Shown: one piece after another, positions 6,807 to 15,618 of the stretch
Position numbering within the stretch: the first letter of the stretch is position 1
Layout: the number at the start of each line of letters is the position of its first letter
NCBI RefSeq assembly: GCF_016411825.1
Contig: NZ_JAEKMH010000001.1
Location: 806,001 to 870,000, forward strand
DNA length: 64,000 nucleotides
Direction: 5' to 3'
Origin: Devosia sediminis
Lineage (GTDB): Bacteria > Pseudomonadota > Alphaproteobacteria > Rhizobiales > Devosiaceae
Made by a program: the position numbers and the translations under genes
The notes under the pieces: generated by a model
The model's input: the letters and a program-made list of their open reading frames with translations, nothing else
What the model was told of the DNA's origin: nothing
The model's database searches: none

Positions 6807-8588
6807 ATGGGCATCTATGGCGCTCTTTCCAGTGCGGTGACCGGCCTGCGGGCGCAGAGCCACGCACTGGAGAACATTTCGGGCAATATCGCCAATTCGC
6901 AGACCACCGGCTACAAGCGGATGGAGACGAGCTTCCTCGATCTCATTCCCGATGCGCCGCTGAAGTCGCAGGTGCCGGGTGCGGTTCTGGCGCAGTCGCG
7001 CGCCACCAACAATATTCAGGGCGATATCCAGACCAGCTCGAACGAGACCTATGTCGCGCTCAATTCCACCGGCTTTTTCGTGGTGGAGCCCAAGGTCGGC
7101 CAGTCGGACGGCAATTCGGTGTTTGCCGGCTCGAACTACTTCACCCGCCGCGGTGACTTCGAGATCGACAAGGATGGTCTCTTGGTCAACGGCGCCGGCT
7201 ATTACCTCAAGGGTCTGCCGATCGATCCGGCTACGGGCAACATCTCCGGTTCCGTGCCCGAGGTGATCCAGCTTTCCAACGCCTTCCTGCCGGCCAACCG
7301 CACCACCACCATCAACTACCAGTCGAACCTGCCGCAGCTCCCCAAGACGGCCAGCTACAAGGCCAATGTCTACAATAGCGAGCTGCTCGGCGCCGAGAAT
7401 TTCGGTGCGACCAAGACGACCGCCAGCCTCACCGGCGCCGCGGCGCCGCCGCTGGTCGGGACCAATGCCGGCAACACGGTGTTCGCGCCCGGCCGGCAGA
7501 TGACGGTTACCGTCAATGGCGTGGCCGTGAACTTCAAGTTCTATGACAGCACGGTCGTGCCCTCGACCATGCCGGCCGATGGTGTCGCCATCGACGTGGC
7601 CGCGACCAACGATATCGACGACGTCTTGGCCAGCATGCAGGCCGAGCTGCGCGACTTCGGTGGCGGAGCGGCAGCCTCGGCGACCGTCAAGCTGACCGGC
7701 GGGCAGTTCGAAGTGACCCTGGGTCAGGATTACCACGCCAGCTTCTCCATTACGGGCACTACCCCGGCCCTCGCAACGGCCCTGGGCATCGACCCGGTCA
7801 ACGAAGTGTCGTCTGACCCGACCCTCGGTACGGTCAACACCATTTCGGCCGATGATGCCGACGATTTCGTCGCCAACACCATCTCCGGCGGCGCCATCAC
7901 GGTCTATGCCAGCAATGGTGCGCCGGTGAACGTGCAATTGCGCTGGGCCAAGGTCGACAGCGCCGCCTCGGGCGGCACGGACCGCTGGAACCTGTTCTAC
8001 CTCTCGGACAGCACCGCTGTCGGCGGCTCGCCGGAATGGACCAATATCGGCCAGGAATACGAGTTCAACAGCAACGGTTCGCTCTCCACCAGCGTGCCGC
8101 AGGCCACCATCGATGATCTGCGCGTCAATGGCGTGCTGATCGGCGACGTGGTCTTGGCTCACGACACCAATGGCGTCTCGCAGTTCGCCGACGTCAACGG
8201 CACGGTGACGGTGTCGACGCTCAACCAGAACGGCTATGGCGCCGGTGAATTCCTTTCCGTCGCCATCACCGATAGTGGCCGCGTCGTGGCCACCTATTCG
8301 AATGGCGAGCGCATCGAAATGGCGCAGGTGGTGACCGCCCAGTTCAACGGCGTCAACTCGCTCAAGCGCCTCGATGGCGGCGTTTATGAAGCGACGTCGG
8401 AATCGGGCGAGCCGATCTTCGATCTCTCCGGTTCGGGCATTATCGGCGGCGCGCTGGAAGCCTCCAATACCGACATTTCCGACGAGTTCACCAAGCTGAT
8501 CATCACCCAGCAGGCCTATTCGGCCGGCACCCGCATCGTCTCGACCGCCGACGAGATGCTGCAGGAAGCCCTGAACATGATCCGCTGA
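6807..8588 (+). CDS. flgE: Flagellar hook protein FlgE
   Basis: 593 aa from the ATG at 6807, chosen because GGAG lies 7 nt upstream and MGIYGALSSAVTGLRAQSHA is the conserved N-terminus of axial proteins. The N-terminal rod-like D0 segment with NISGNIANSQTTGYKR (about residues 24-39) and the C-terminal helix DEMLQEALNMIR pair in the assembled hook. The central region (about residues 200-450) is an enlarged surface domain, typical of long alphaproteobacterial FlgE. It forms the hook joining rod to filament. First gene of an operon with flgK and flgL behind a sigma-54 promoter. No flgD or fliK lies next to it here. Confidence 0.95.
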   Translation: MGIYGALSSAVTGLRAQSHALENISGNIANSQTTGYKRMETSFLDLIPDAPLKSQVPGAVLAQSRATNNIQGDIQTSSNETYVALNSTGFFVVEPKVGQSDGNSVFAGSNYFTRRGDFEIDKDGLLVNGAGYYLKGLPIDPATGNISGSVPEVIQLSNAFLPANRTTTINYQSNLPQLPKTASYKANVYNSELLGAENFGATKTTASLTGAAAPPLVGTNAGNTVFAPGRQMTVTVNGVAVNFKFYDSTVVPSTMPADGVAIDVAATNDIDDVLASMQAELRDFGGGAAASATVKLTGGQFEVTLGQDYHASFSITGTTPALATALGIDPVNEVSSDPTLGTVNTISADDADDFVANTISGGAITVYASNGAPVNVQLRWAKVDSAASGGTDRWNLFYLSDSTAVGGSPEWTNIGQEYEFNSNGSLSTSVPQATIDDLRVNGVLIGDVVLAHDTNGVSQFADVNGTVTVSTLNQNGYGAGEFLSVAITDSGRVVATYSNGERIEMAQVVTAQFNGVNSLKRLDGGVYEATSESGEPIFDLSGSGIIGGALEASNTDISDEFTKLIITQQAYSAGTRIVSTADEMLQEALNMIR

Positions 8589-8656
8589 CGCGGATCCTGA
8601 CTTAGTGGTCCGGGGCATGCTGCCCCGGGCCTGTTTCCTCTTCGAGGGCCGCTTGC

Positions 8657-10507
8657 ATGGGTCTGATTTCGTCGCTTTCCAACGCTGTTTCCGGGCTTCG
8701 GACCAGCCAGGATTCCATTACGATCCTGAGCCGCAACGTCGCCAATGCCGGCACGCCCGGCTACCATCGGCAGTCGCTGAACATCATCGACTATTCGTCG
8801 GTCAACAGCACCTATGCGCGCTCGGCCGGTGTCGATCGTGCGTTCAACATCAGCCTTCAGACCTATTACAACCGCCAGGTGTCGGACACGGCCTCGTCCA
8901 ATGTCATGGGCGATTACCTCAACAAGCTGCAGGGATATCTGGGCAAGCCCGGCTCGGCTGGCTCGCTCGATACCATGTTCGGTTCGTTCAAGAATTCTCT
9001 CCAGGCGCTGGCCACCAGCCCGGACGACTATCCGACCCGCGCCAATGTGGTTGCCGAGGCCCAGGCCATGGCGCAGCGGCTCAACTCCCTCTCCGGTGTG
9101 ATCCAGGAGCTTCGCCAGGAAACCGAGACGCGCATCGCCAATGACGTGTCGGAAGTGAATGCCATGCTCATCTCGCTCAACGAGGTGAACAACCGCATGC
9201 TCGACTTGGGCATGACCGACACCGCCCGCGCCCAGCTCTATGACCAGCGCGACCGCCTCGTGGCGGCGGTGGCCGAGGTCATCGACGTACAGGCCGAATA
9301 CCGCCCGAACGGCACGGTGGCGCTGATGACGCGCTCCGGTGTCGGCCTGCTGGACAATGGCTTTTCCACCTTCAAGTTCACCACGGCGGGCGCGCTGTCG
9401 CCTACCGCGCAGGCCAATATCGATCCCGAGAAGAGCAAGGTCGGCACGCTGTCGCTGACCACGCCCTCGGGCCTAACCATCGATCTCGTGCAGCAGGGCG
9501 TGCTCCAAGGCGGCGAGCTGGCCGGCCTCGTCAACCTGCGCGACAAGATCCTGGTCGAGGCGCAGAACCAGCTCGACGAGATCGCCGCGGGCCTCGCTTC
9601 GGCATTCAATACCATTACCACCCCGGGCACGGCGGCCGCCGGCGGCGGCGGTGCGACGGGCCTTTCGGCAGATATTTCCCACCTCAAGCCCGGCAACGAC
9701 GTCCTCCTCAGTTACACGCAGAACGGGGCGACCCAGCGTGTCCGCATCATCAACAGCGCCAATGGCGAGGATTTCATCGACGCCAGCGGCCAGCGCGTGA
9801 TCTCGGTGGATTTCGGCACGCCGCCCGATGTCGCGGCTGTTGCCGCGACGCTCGATGGCAAGCTGCCCGGCCTCGCCATCACGGCCAATGCCGATGGACA
9901 CCTCCAGGTGCTCGATGATGGTACCCTTGGCGGCAAGTTCGATGTCACGGGGCTCACCACCCGCGCTTCGGCCAGTGGCACCCAACAGGGTGACATGGCC
10001 ATGGCCTTGTTCGTGGACCAGGGCAATTCGGCCTTCACCGACAATCTCGATACCGACCCGCCGCAGATCGTGGGCTTTGCCGCCCGTATCTCGGTCAATC
10101 CGGCGGTGATCTCGGACAATCGCCTTCTGGTGCAGTTCGATATCGATCGCACCCTGGGCGACGCGGCGCGGCCCGAATACCTGCTCAACCAGCTCAAGTC
10201 GATGAGCTTTGTCTCCGGTTCGTCGCCGGCCGCCAATGAGGGGCGACACCAGCTCAACGGTACGGTCGAGCAGCTCATCGAGCAGGTGCTCAACTACCAG
10301 GGCACGACCATCGGCTCGGCCCTCACCAACCGCGACAACCGGCAGCTCACGCTCGACACCATCACCACGCAGATGGAGAGCGAATACGGGGTCAACATGG
10401 ACGAGGAAATGGCGCGGCTGACCGAGCTGCAGAGCGCCTATGCGGCCAATGCCCGTGTGGTGTCGGTGGTCAAGGAACTGCTCGACACGCTGTTTGCGTC
10501 GACTTGA
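8657..10507 (+). CDS. flgK: Flagellar hook-associated protein FlgK (HAP1)
   Basis: 616 aa. It begins MGLISSLSNAVSGLRTSQDS, with LSRNVANAGTPGYHRQ near residues 29-44, the bacterial rod/hook N-terminal motif. The FlgK-specific helical segment with NEVNNRMLDLGMTDTARAQLYDQRDRL lies at about residues 175-200, and the C-terminus (ELQSAYAANARVVSVVKELLDTLF) closes the coiled D0 core. HAP1 is the first adaptor between hook and filament and is exported before flagellin. It lies 68 bp after flgE and 14 bp before flgL. Confidence 0.94.
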   Translation: MGLISSLSNAVSGLRTSQDSITILSRNVANAGTPGYHRQSLNIIDYSSVNSTYARSAGVDRAFNISLQTYYNRQVSDTASSNVMGDYLNKLQGYLGKPGSAGSLDTMFGSFKNSLQALATSPDDYPTRANVVAEAQAMAQRLNSLSGVIQELRQETETRIANDVSEVNAMLISLNEVNNRMLDLGMTDTARAQLYDQRDRLVAAVAEVIDVQAEYRPNGTVALMTRSGVGLLDNGFSTFKFTTAGALSPTAQANIDPEKSKVGTLSLTTPSGLTIDLVQQGVLQGGELAGLVNLRDKILVEAQNQLDEIAAGLASAFNTITTPGTAAAGGGGATGLSADISHLKPGNDVLLSYTQNGATQRVRIINSANGEDFIDASGQRVISVDFGTPPDVAAVAATLDGKLPGLAITANADGHLQVLDDGTLGGKFDVTGLTTRASASGTQQGDMAMALFVDQGNSAFTDNLDTDPPQIVGFAARISVNPAVISDNRLLVQFDIDRTLGDAARPEYLLNQLKSMSFVSGSSPAANEGRHQLNGTVEQLIEQVLNYQGTTIGSALTNRDNRQLTLDTITTQMESEYGVNMDEEMARLTELQSAYAANARVVSVVKELLDTLFAST

Positions 10508-10521
10508 AGGAGTAGCGCGTC

Positions 10522-12513
10522 ATGATCGTCAACAAGTCGATGTTCCCGCTGCAGACCGGGTTCGGCGTCATCTCCAAGATGCAGGACAAGTTCGCGCTGC
10601 TGCAGATGCAGCTTGGTACCGGCGAAAAGGCGCAGACCCTGGCCGATGTGGGCCGCGATCTGCCGGTCTCGCTGTCGGTGCGCTCGCGCCTCAACACCAT
10701 TGCCGGCTACAATGCCAGCATCGAACAGGTCGACCTGCGCCTCTCCTTCTACGACAACGCGCTGACGCGGCTCGACAAGATCGAGGGCGAAGCCCGTAAC
10801 TCGGCCGTGCAGGGCCAGTACGGTTCGAGCAATATCAACATGGCGACCATCTCCGGGCTGTCGAAGGCACGGCTCGACGAAATGGTGACGCTGCTCAATT
10901 CCGACGTCGGCGGACGCTATCTCTTCGGCGGTTCGGTGACCGACAGGGCGCCGCTACCCACGACCACCGAGCTGCTCGATGGCGCGGGCGGTCGCGCCGG
11001 CTATCGCACCGTGGTGACCGAGCGCCAGGCGGCCGATCTCGGCAATCTGGGGCAGGGCCGTCTGGTGACGACCGTGGCGCCCGCCGCACCGGCCCTGCCT
11101 GCCGACCCGGTCGTGGTCACCCTGGCCGAGGACGGCGATCATCCCTTCGGCTACAAGCTTTCCACGGCGTCCTCCATCGGCGCCAATATCGGCCTGGTGC
11201 GCGACCTCGAGTCCTCGCCGGCCGATATCACCTTCACTTTCCCGGGGGATCCGGGCACCGTGGCAGAGGGCGACAGCATAACCCTCGGTTTCACGCTGCC
11301 TGATGGCACCGAAACGCAGATCACCCTCAAGGCCGTGTCTGCCGCCAATGCGACGGGGGCCACCAATGAATTTGTCATCGGTACCGCCGCTGCAACGGCG
11401 ACGTTCGACACGGCGACCAACTTCAACAATGCCCTCAAGGCGACGCTGAAGGAGACCGCCGAGAGCGAGCTCAAGGCTGCCTCGACCTACGCGGCATCGC
11501 AGAATTTCTTCAATGCCGCTGGCGAGCCGGTGCTGCGCGTGGACCTGGGGTCGCCGGCCGACCCATACAGCGCCACGAGCCTCCGCGTCGCCACCAAGAC
11601 CGATACGGTCATGTGGTATGGCGGCGAGACGGCAGCCGTGTCGGCCGTCGGCATGGGCCGCCTGACGTCGGCCCGGGACGACGGCAATGTGACGCTGACC
11701 CAGAACATGCCGACCTCCTCGGCCCATGGCTTTCAGATCACCAATGTGGGCTTTACCGCCACCAATGCCGGCGCGGTCAGCGCGGTGCGCAATGCCGGTC
11801 CGCCGGTCAACATGTCGGTTGCCTTCGACGATGCCTTCACCCTGGTGCCGGGCAACAATGTCCGTCTCGAGCTGACCGAGCCCGGCGGCAAGACGCGCGA
11901 AGTCACGCTGACGGCGGTGAGCGGCAAGGCTGGCCCGGGGCAGTTCTCCATCGGCGTCGACGAGGCCGAGACCGCGGCCAATTTCGAGAAGGCCATGATC
12001 CGCTCGGTGACCGAGGCCGCGGCCGATGCCGAGGGCAATCCGCGCCAGTCGGTGACGGCTGCGGTCGAGGATTCCGGTCGCGTCGCCTATGGCATGCAGG
12101 CCAATGAGAGCGGCTATCTGCGCATGATGCGCTCGCTGGCGGCGATGACGGTTGAAACCTATCCCGAGATCACCAATGCCGCCGATCCCAATTCGGTCGA
12201 TCTCGATCCGGCCAAGCAGCGCTTCGACGCCATGGCCCGCCGCCAGCAGCTCGAACTCTCCGAAAGCCGCAATTCCGAACGTGGCTCGATCGAGCTCATC
12301 ACCATGGAACTGGGCGTGGCCCGTGCCGGCCTCAAGGCCGCCGGTGACCGCCACACCAACTACAAGGCCCAGCTCGACAATCTCCTGAGCGACGTCGAGA
12401 CGGTGAACAAGGAAGACGTGGCCATGGAAATCCTGGCTCTCCAGACACGCCTCACCGCCAGCTACCAGATGACCGCCATGGTCAGCAAACTGAGCCTGGT
12501 GAACTACCTCTAA
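10522..12513 (+). CDS. flgL: Flagellar hook-associated protein FlgL (HAP3), enlarged
   Basis: 663 aa, about twice the size of a classical FlgL. The flagellin-type N-terminal helix (about residues 1-140, MFPLQTGFGVISKMQDKFALLQ through GRYLFGGSVTD) and the C-terminal helix (about 560-663, LGVARAGLKAAGDRHTNYKAQL) are intact. The insert between them contains two copies of one module, about residues 207-310 and 401-498, sharing an HPFGY/AHGFQ start, an I/VTL-x-AVS strand and a following TATNF/TAANF helix. HAP3 caps the hook and seeds the filament; the extra domains should be surface-exposed. The preceding GGAG (AAGGAGTAGCGCGTC) supports the ATG at 10522. Confidence 0.88.
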   Translation: MIVNKSMFPLQTGFGVISKMQDKFALLQMQLGTGEKAQTLADVGRDLPVSLSVRSRLNTIAGYNASIEQVDLRLSFYDNALTRLDKIEGEARNSAVQGQYGSSNINMATISGLSKARLDEMVTLLNSDVGGRYLFGGSVTDRAPLPTTTELLDGAGGRAGYRTVVTERQAADLGNLGQGRLVTTVAPAAPALPADPVVVTLAEDGDHPFGYKLSTASSIGANIGLVRDLESSPADITFTFPGDPGTVAEGDSITLGFTLPDGTETQITLKAVSAANATGATNEFVIGTAAATATFDTATNFNNALKATLKETAESELKAASTYAASQNFFNAAGEPVLRVDLGSPADPYSATSLRVATKTDTVMWYGGETAAVSAVGMGRLTSARDDGNVTLTQNMPTSSAHGFQITNVGFTATNAGAVSAVRNAGPPVNMSVAFDDAFTLVPGNNVRLELTEPGGKTREVTLTAVSGKAGPGQFSIGVDEAETAANFEKAMIRSVTEAAADAEGNPRQSVTAAVEDSGRVAYGMQANESGYLRMMRSLAAMTVETYPEITNAADPNSVDLDPAKQRFDAMARRQQLELSESRNSERGSIELITMELGVARAGLKAAGDRHTNYKAQLDNLLSDVETVNKEDVAMEILALQTRLTASYQMTAMVSKLSLVNYL

Positions 12514-12557
12514 GGCAGGGCGGCCTCATCGGTCCAGGTGCTCACACCCCACCGCAC

Positions 12558-12642
12558 CGCCCTCGGGCTCGACCCGAGGGCCACTCACAACACGCACGAT
12601 GTGCCGATGGCCACAGGTCCTCGGGTCAAGCCCGAGGACGGC
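12558..12642. repeat. Paired extragenic palindrome, family A (copy 1)
   Basis: Two copies of a CCTCGGG-TCAAG-CCCGAGG-type palindrome (12559-12582 and 12617-12641) face each other across about 35 bp. The same pair is found at 62981-63060. It lies between flgL and the convergent flaF. Confidence 0.75.
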
Positions 12643-12684
12643 ATCGCGGTTGTGGAGGGTGAAACGCATGCAAGCCCCCAAAAC

Positions 12685-12714
12685 AAAAAGCCCCGCATTG
12701 CTGCGGGGCTTTTT
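12685..12714. terminator. Bidirectional terminator between flgL and flaF
   Basis: AAAAAGCCCCGCA (12685-12697) and TGCGGGGCTTTTT (12702-12714) form a stem with a 4-nt loop, A-run before and T-run after, so it can end both the flgE-flgK-flgL and the flagellin-flbT-flaF transcripts. Confidence 0.9.
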
Positions 12715-12733
12715 CTGGCCACGACCCAGCGGC

Positions 12734-13108
12734 TCACATGCCGCGCAGGCCCGCCGCAATCTGTCGGTTGAGCTGCACCAACACGGTGAGCTGTTCGGCC
12801 TGGGGAACGCCCTCATAAAGGATCTCGCGCGTCTGGTTCATTACGAACATCCCCAGGTTGGCGATATTCTGCTTCACTTCCACGGGCAGGGGGCTGTCGT
12901 CCTGGGTCACCGCGGACATGAAGATGGTCCAGAGCTTGCGGTTGAAGGTCAGGGCAGACCGCAATTCGTCCTGGGTGGAGGTCTCCCACTCATCCTTGAC
13001 CTTCTGCAGGCCGGCTGCGGCCTTCATCAACAGGGCAGATTCACGCTGGCGCGGGGATTCGACGACTTTCGCAGTCTGATTATACGCCTGGGCGCCGGTT
13101 TGATGCAT
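12734..13108 (-). CDS. flaF: Flagellar biosynthesis regulator FlaF
   Basis: 124 aa, all-helical, with the FlaF pattern AYNQTAKVVESPRQRESALLMKAAAGLQ near the N-terminus and ALTFNRKLWTIFMSAV in the middle. In Caulobacter and Rhizobiales FlaF promotes flagellin synthesis or secretion, opposing FlbT. Its ATG (13108) lies inside the end of flbT, an overlap of 29 bp, so translation is probably coupled. Last gene of the flagellin cluster on the minus strand. Confidence 0.9.
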   Translation of the reverse strand: MHQTGAQAYNQTAKVVESPRQRESALLMKAAAGLQKVKDEWETSTQDELRSALTFNRKLWTIFMSAVTQDDSPLPVEVKQNIANLGMFVMNQTREILYEGVPQAEQLTVLVQLNRQIAAGLRGM

Positions 13109-13484
13109 GATTGAGCAGGTCCTGTTCGTATTCGATAAGCTTCTGCGACGCTTTCAAAGCCTTGTACAAGGACCCGGTTAATATCTCGTTATTGATTTGG
13201 TCGACAATCGGTAGAGAACTGGGCACTGCGGCCACAAAGTCTCTCGACATCTCGTTGTAGCTTTCCTGGGCCTTGGCCGTATCGTCATCGATATACATGA
13301 GCTGAACAGCCAGATAGATGCGCTTGGCCGGCGTATTCGCCGTATCCGACGTCAGGATATCCTTCTCGCGCAGGATGGGCGCATTGCCGTCGATGAAGAG
13401 GCGGGTACGCTGGTCGGAATTGGTGATGATGCAATTGCCGATCAGCAGCTTCTCGCCGGGTTTGAGTTCAACCTTGAGCGCCAT
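13080..13484 (-). CDS. flbT: Flagellin synthesis repressor FlbT
   Basis: 134 aa. The N-terminal beta-rich half (MALKVELKPGEKLLIGNCII, then RLFIDGNAPILREKDIL) and the helical half (AKRIYLAVQLMYID, LYKALKASQKLIEYEQDLL) match FlbT throughout. Known FlbT proteins act post-transcriptionally, binding the 5' leader of flagellin mRNA and coupling flagellin translation to hook completion. Its position directly after the two flagellin genes fits this. Starts at ATG 13484, 67 bp after the fliC1 terminator. Confidence 0.92.
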   Translation of the reverse strand: MALKVELKPGEKLLIGNCIITNSDQRTRLFIDGNAPILREKDILTSDTANTPAKRIYLAVQLMYIDDDTAKAQESYNEMSRDFVAAVPSSLPIVDQINNEILTGSLYKALKASQKLIEYEQDLLNHASNRRPGV

Positions 13485-13550
13485 GGCCTTGCCCCCGACT
13501 GCTGATGTTATCCGCCCTGCATAGCCCGAGATTGCGGCAAAAACAACGAA

Positions 13551-13569
13551 GGCGGGCTGTGGGCCCGCC
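13551..13569 (-). terminator. Terminator after flagellin 1
   Basis: GGCGGGC (13551-13557) pairs with GCCCGCC (13563-13569); on the minus strand it is followed by TTCGTTGTTTTT. It lies between fliC1 and flbT, so full-length flbT-flaF mRNA needs read-through or a separate promoter. Confidence 0.75.
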
Positions 13570-13595
13570 TCCTAAATTTATGCGTGGTAAGCGAT

Positions 13596-15428
13596 TTACT
13601 GCAGAAGCTGCAGGATCGACTGATCGGCCTGGCTGGCCAGCGACAGCGAGTTCTGCGAGAGCTGCTGACGGGTCTGGAGGGCCAGCAGGTTCGCGGCTTC
13701 CGTGTTCATGTCGGCCAGGGTCAGGTTACCGGCGCCGGTCTCGAGCGTGTTGATCATCGCCTCGGTGAAGCCCTTGCGATTCTGCACGATGGACAGGTTC
13801 GAACCGAAGGTCGAAGCCTGCGAGCGGACTTCATCGAGAGCCGCCTTGAGGCCAGTCAGCAGTTCGTCGATGGTGACGTCGCTGTCGAGCTGCTCTTCTT
13901 CCAGTTCGGTCGGCACGCCCAGGTTCAGCGCATTGACGGTCTCACCTTCCTTGGTCTGGATGTCGATGGCCGAGGTGCCGGTCTCGTTGAAGGTGATGGT
14001 CAGCTTGTCGCCGCGCAGCAGGTTGATGCCGTTGAACGAAGCGTCGTCCGAGAGCTTGTCGAGCTGGTCGCGCAGTTCATTGAACTGGCTGGTGAGGCCG
14101 GCGCGGACGGAGTTGCCGAGGATCTCGCCGGCACCGGTCGAGACACCGTCAATCTTGCCGTTCGACGAGACGCCCTCGATTTCCAGCTTCTGCGTCGACT
14201 GGTTCTCGATGCGCAGCTTTCCGTTATCGTTGGAGGCACGGACCTTGCCGTAAAGCTCGTTGGTAGTGCCATCGGCCTTGGTCTTGGAATTGATCTCGGC
14301 AACCAGTTCGTCGACTGTCTTGACCACGCCCGAAGCGTCGCCGGCAGCCTTGGCTGCAACGTTTGTGCGGTCGCCGACGAGACCGAACACCGCGTCAGCA
14401 CCACCGCCACCGACGGTCGGGGCAGCCCCGTTGTCGGGACCGGAAATGGTGATCTTGCCATCGGCAGCGGTGGCCTTGAGACCAGCAGCAGCGCCGGCGG
14501 TCTTGAGAGCAGCGTTGATGGCGTCGGCGGCCTGCGAGGCAGTCTTGTGATCATCGCCGTTCAGGGTCACGGCGACGCCGTTGACGGTGATGGCATGGGT
14601 GCCGGCATTGGTGCCGTTGTCGGTGATGTTGGTGGCGGCGTCCACGGTCAGGCCGATGGAAGCGGTCGCCGCGTTGGCGGTGATGCCGATGGTCTGAGCG
14701 AGGCCGGTCTTGGCAGGGTCGCTGTCGTAGAACTCGAGGGTGCCCGAGTTGTTGCGGGCACGCACGGTCGAACCGGTCGCAGTCAGGTCGTTGTTGAACG
14801 CAGTGGCGGCCTGATCAGCGGTGTAGGTGCCAGCTTCCAGGGTGATGGAACGGGGGGTGCCGTTATCGTTGATCGAGAACGTCTGGTCCGTGGCGACGGT
14901 GCGAGTGGCACCCCAGGCAGCGTTGGCCACGGCAATGGCGCCGGTCGAGACGGCAGCGGCGGTGAAGTCGTCACCGACGATGGACGCATTGCTGGCCTTG
15001 GTGAGCGCTACATCGACTTCGGTGGTCCCGAAGGCGCCGCCCGAGAGGGTCAGCTCGCGGGTCTGGCCGGCAATGCCGGTGATGTCAGCAGCGTCAAGGG
15101 AGAAGGAGGCGGTCTGGAAGGACTTGTCCTGACGGGCCTGGCGCAGGGTCGACTGCATCGATTCCAAGGTCTTGGTCATGGCCGAGAGGCCATTGTCCGC
15201 CGCCTGCAGAGTCTGGATGCCGTTGGCCATCGAGTCGATCAGCGCACCGAGGTCGCTGGCGCGGTTGGTGAGGCCCTTGGCCGTGAACCAGCTGGAAGGA
15301 TTGTCCAGAGCCGAATTCACCTTGTTACCAGTGGCGAGACGATTCTGCGTCGTCGCCATCATGTCGGCGGTGCCCTTGAGCGAGAGAAGATTGGCCCGCA
15401 CGGCCTTCGAGAGAGAGATGTCAGCCAT
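13596..15428 (-). CDS. fliC: Flagellin (copy 1)
   Basis: 610 aa. The N-terminal D0/D1 core is MADISLSKAVRANLLSLKGT through about residue 140, and the C-terminal core (about 520-610) ends LSLASQADQSILQLLQ. The large central part (about 145-470) is Gly/Ala/Thr-rich, with a flagellin-hook-type motif ITVNGVAVTLNGDDH near residue 300. It is nearly identical to the flagellin at 15619 over the core and most of the centre; differences cluster in about residues 490-560. Strong codon bias and AAGGATTGC before the ATG indicate high expression. A CtrA-type element lies 63-78 bp upstream. Confidence 0.94.
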   Translation of the reverse strand: MADISLSKAVRANLLSLKGTADMMATTQNRLATGNKVNSALDNPSSWFTAKGLTNRASDLGALIDSMANGIQTLQAADNGLSAMTKTLESMQSTLRQARQDKSFQTASFSLDAADITGIAGQTRELTLSGGAFGTTEVDVALTKASNASIVGDDFTAAAVSTGAIAVANAAWGATRTVATDQTFSINDNGTPRSITLEAGTYTADQAATAFNNDLTATGSTVRARNNSGTLEFYDSDPAKTGLAQTIGITANAATASIGLTVDAATNITDNGTNAGTHAITVNGVAVTLNGDDHKTASQAADAINAALKTAGAAAGLKATAADGKITISGPDNGAAPTVGGGGADAVFGLVGDRTNVAAKAAGDASGVVKTVDELVAEINSKTKADGTTNELYGKVRASNDNGKLRIENQSTQKLEIEGVSSNGKIDGVSTGAGEILGNSVRAGLTSQFNELRDQLDKLSDDASFNGINLLRGDKLTITFNETGTSAIDIQTKEGETVNALNLGVPTELEEEQLDSDVTIDELLTGLKAALDEVRSQASTFGSNLSIVQNRKGFTEAMINTLETGAGNLTLADMNTEAANLLALQTRQQLSQNSLSLASQADQSILQLLQ

Positions 15429-15490
15429 CTAATGCAATCCTTGCCTCAGGCCGTTCCGGCCCCTTGGCAAAAAGAGTTAACCGCAGTTTC

Positions 15491-15506
15491 TTAAAGGGGC
15501 GTTAAC
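15491..15506. promoter_or_regulatory. CtrA-type site upstream of flagellin 1
   Basis: TTAA-AGGGGCG-TTAAC, i.e. TTAA-N7-TTAAC, the full CtrA recognition pattern. It lies 63-78 bp before the fliC1 start codon, a position also seen for the other CtrA-like elements in this window. Confidence 0.55.
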
Positions 15507-15568
15507 CATGCGGATTGACGGCTCATAAACCATAAAAAAACCACGGAAATGCTGGGCGAAATAGGGAA

Positions 15569-15592
15569 GGGGCGGGTCTTGCGACCCGCCCC
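15569..15592 (-). terminator. Terminator-like hairpin after flagellin 2
   Basis: Perfect 10-bp stem GGGGCGGGTC / GACCCGCCCC with a 4-nt loop, 27 bp after the fliC2 stop on the minus strand. The following TTCCCTATTT is only partly U-rich. Confidence 0.7.
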
Positions 15593-15618
15593 TATTGGTT
15601 GAACTGCGATTCTTCCGA

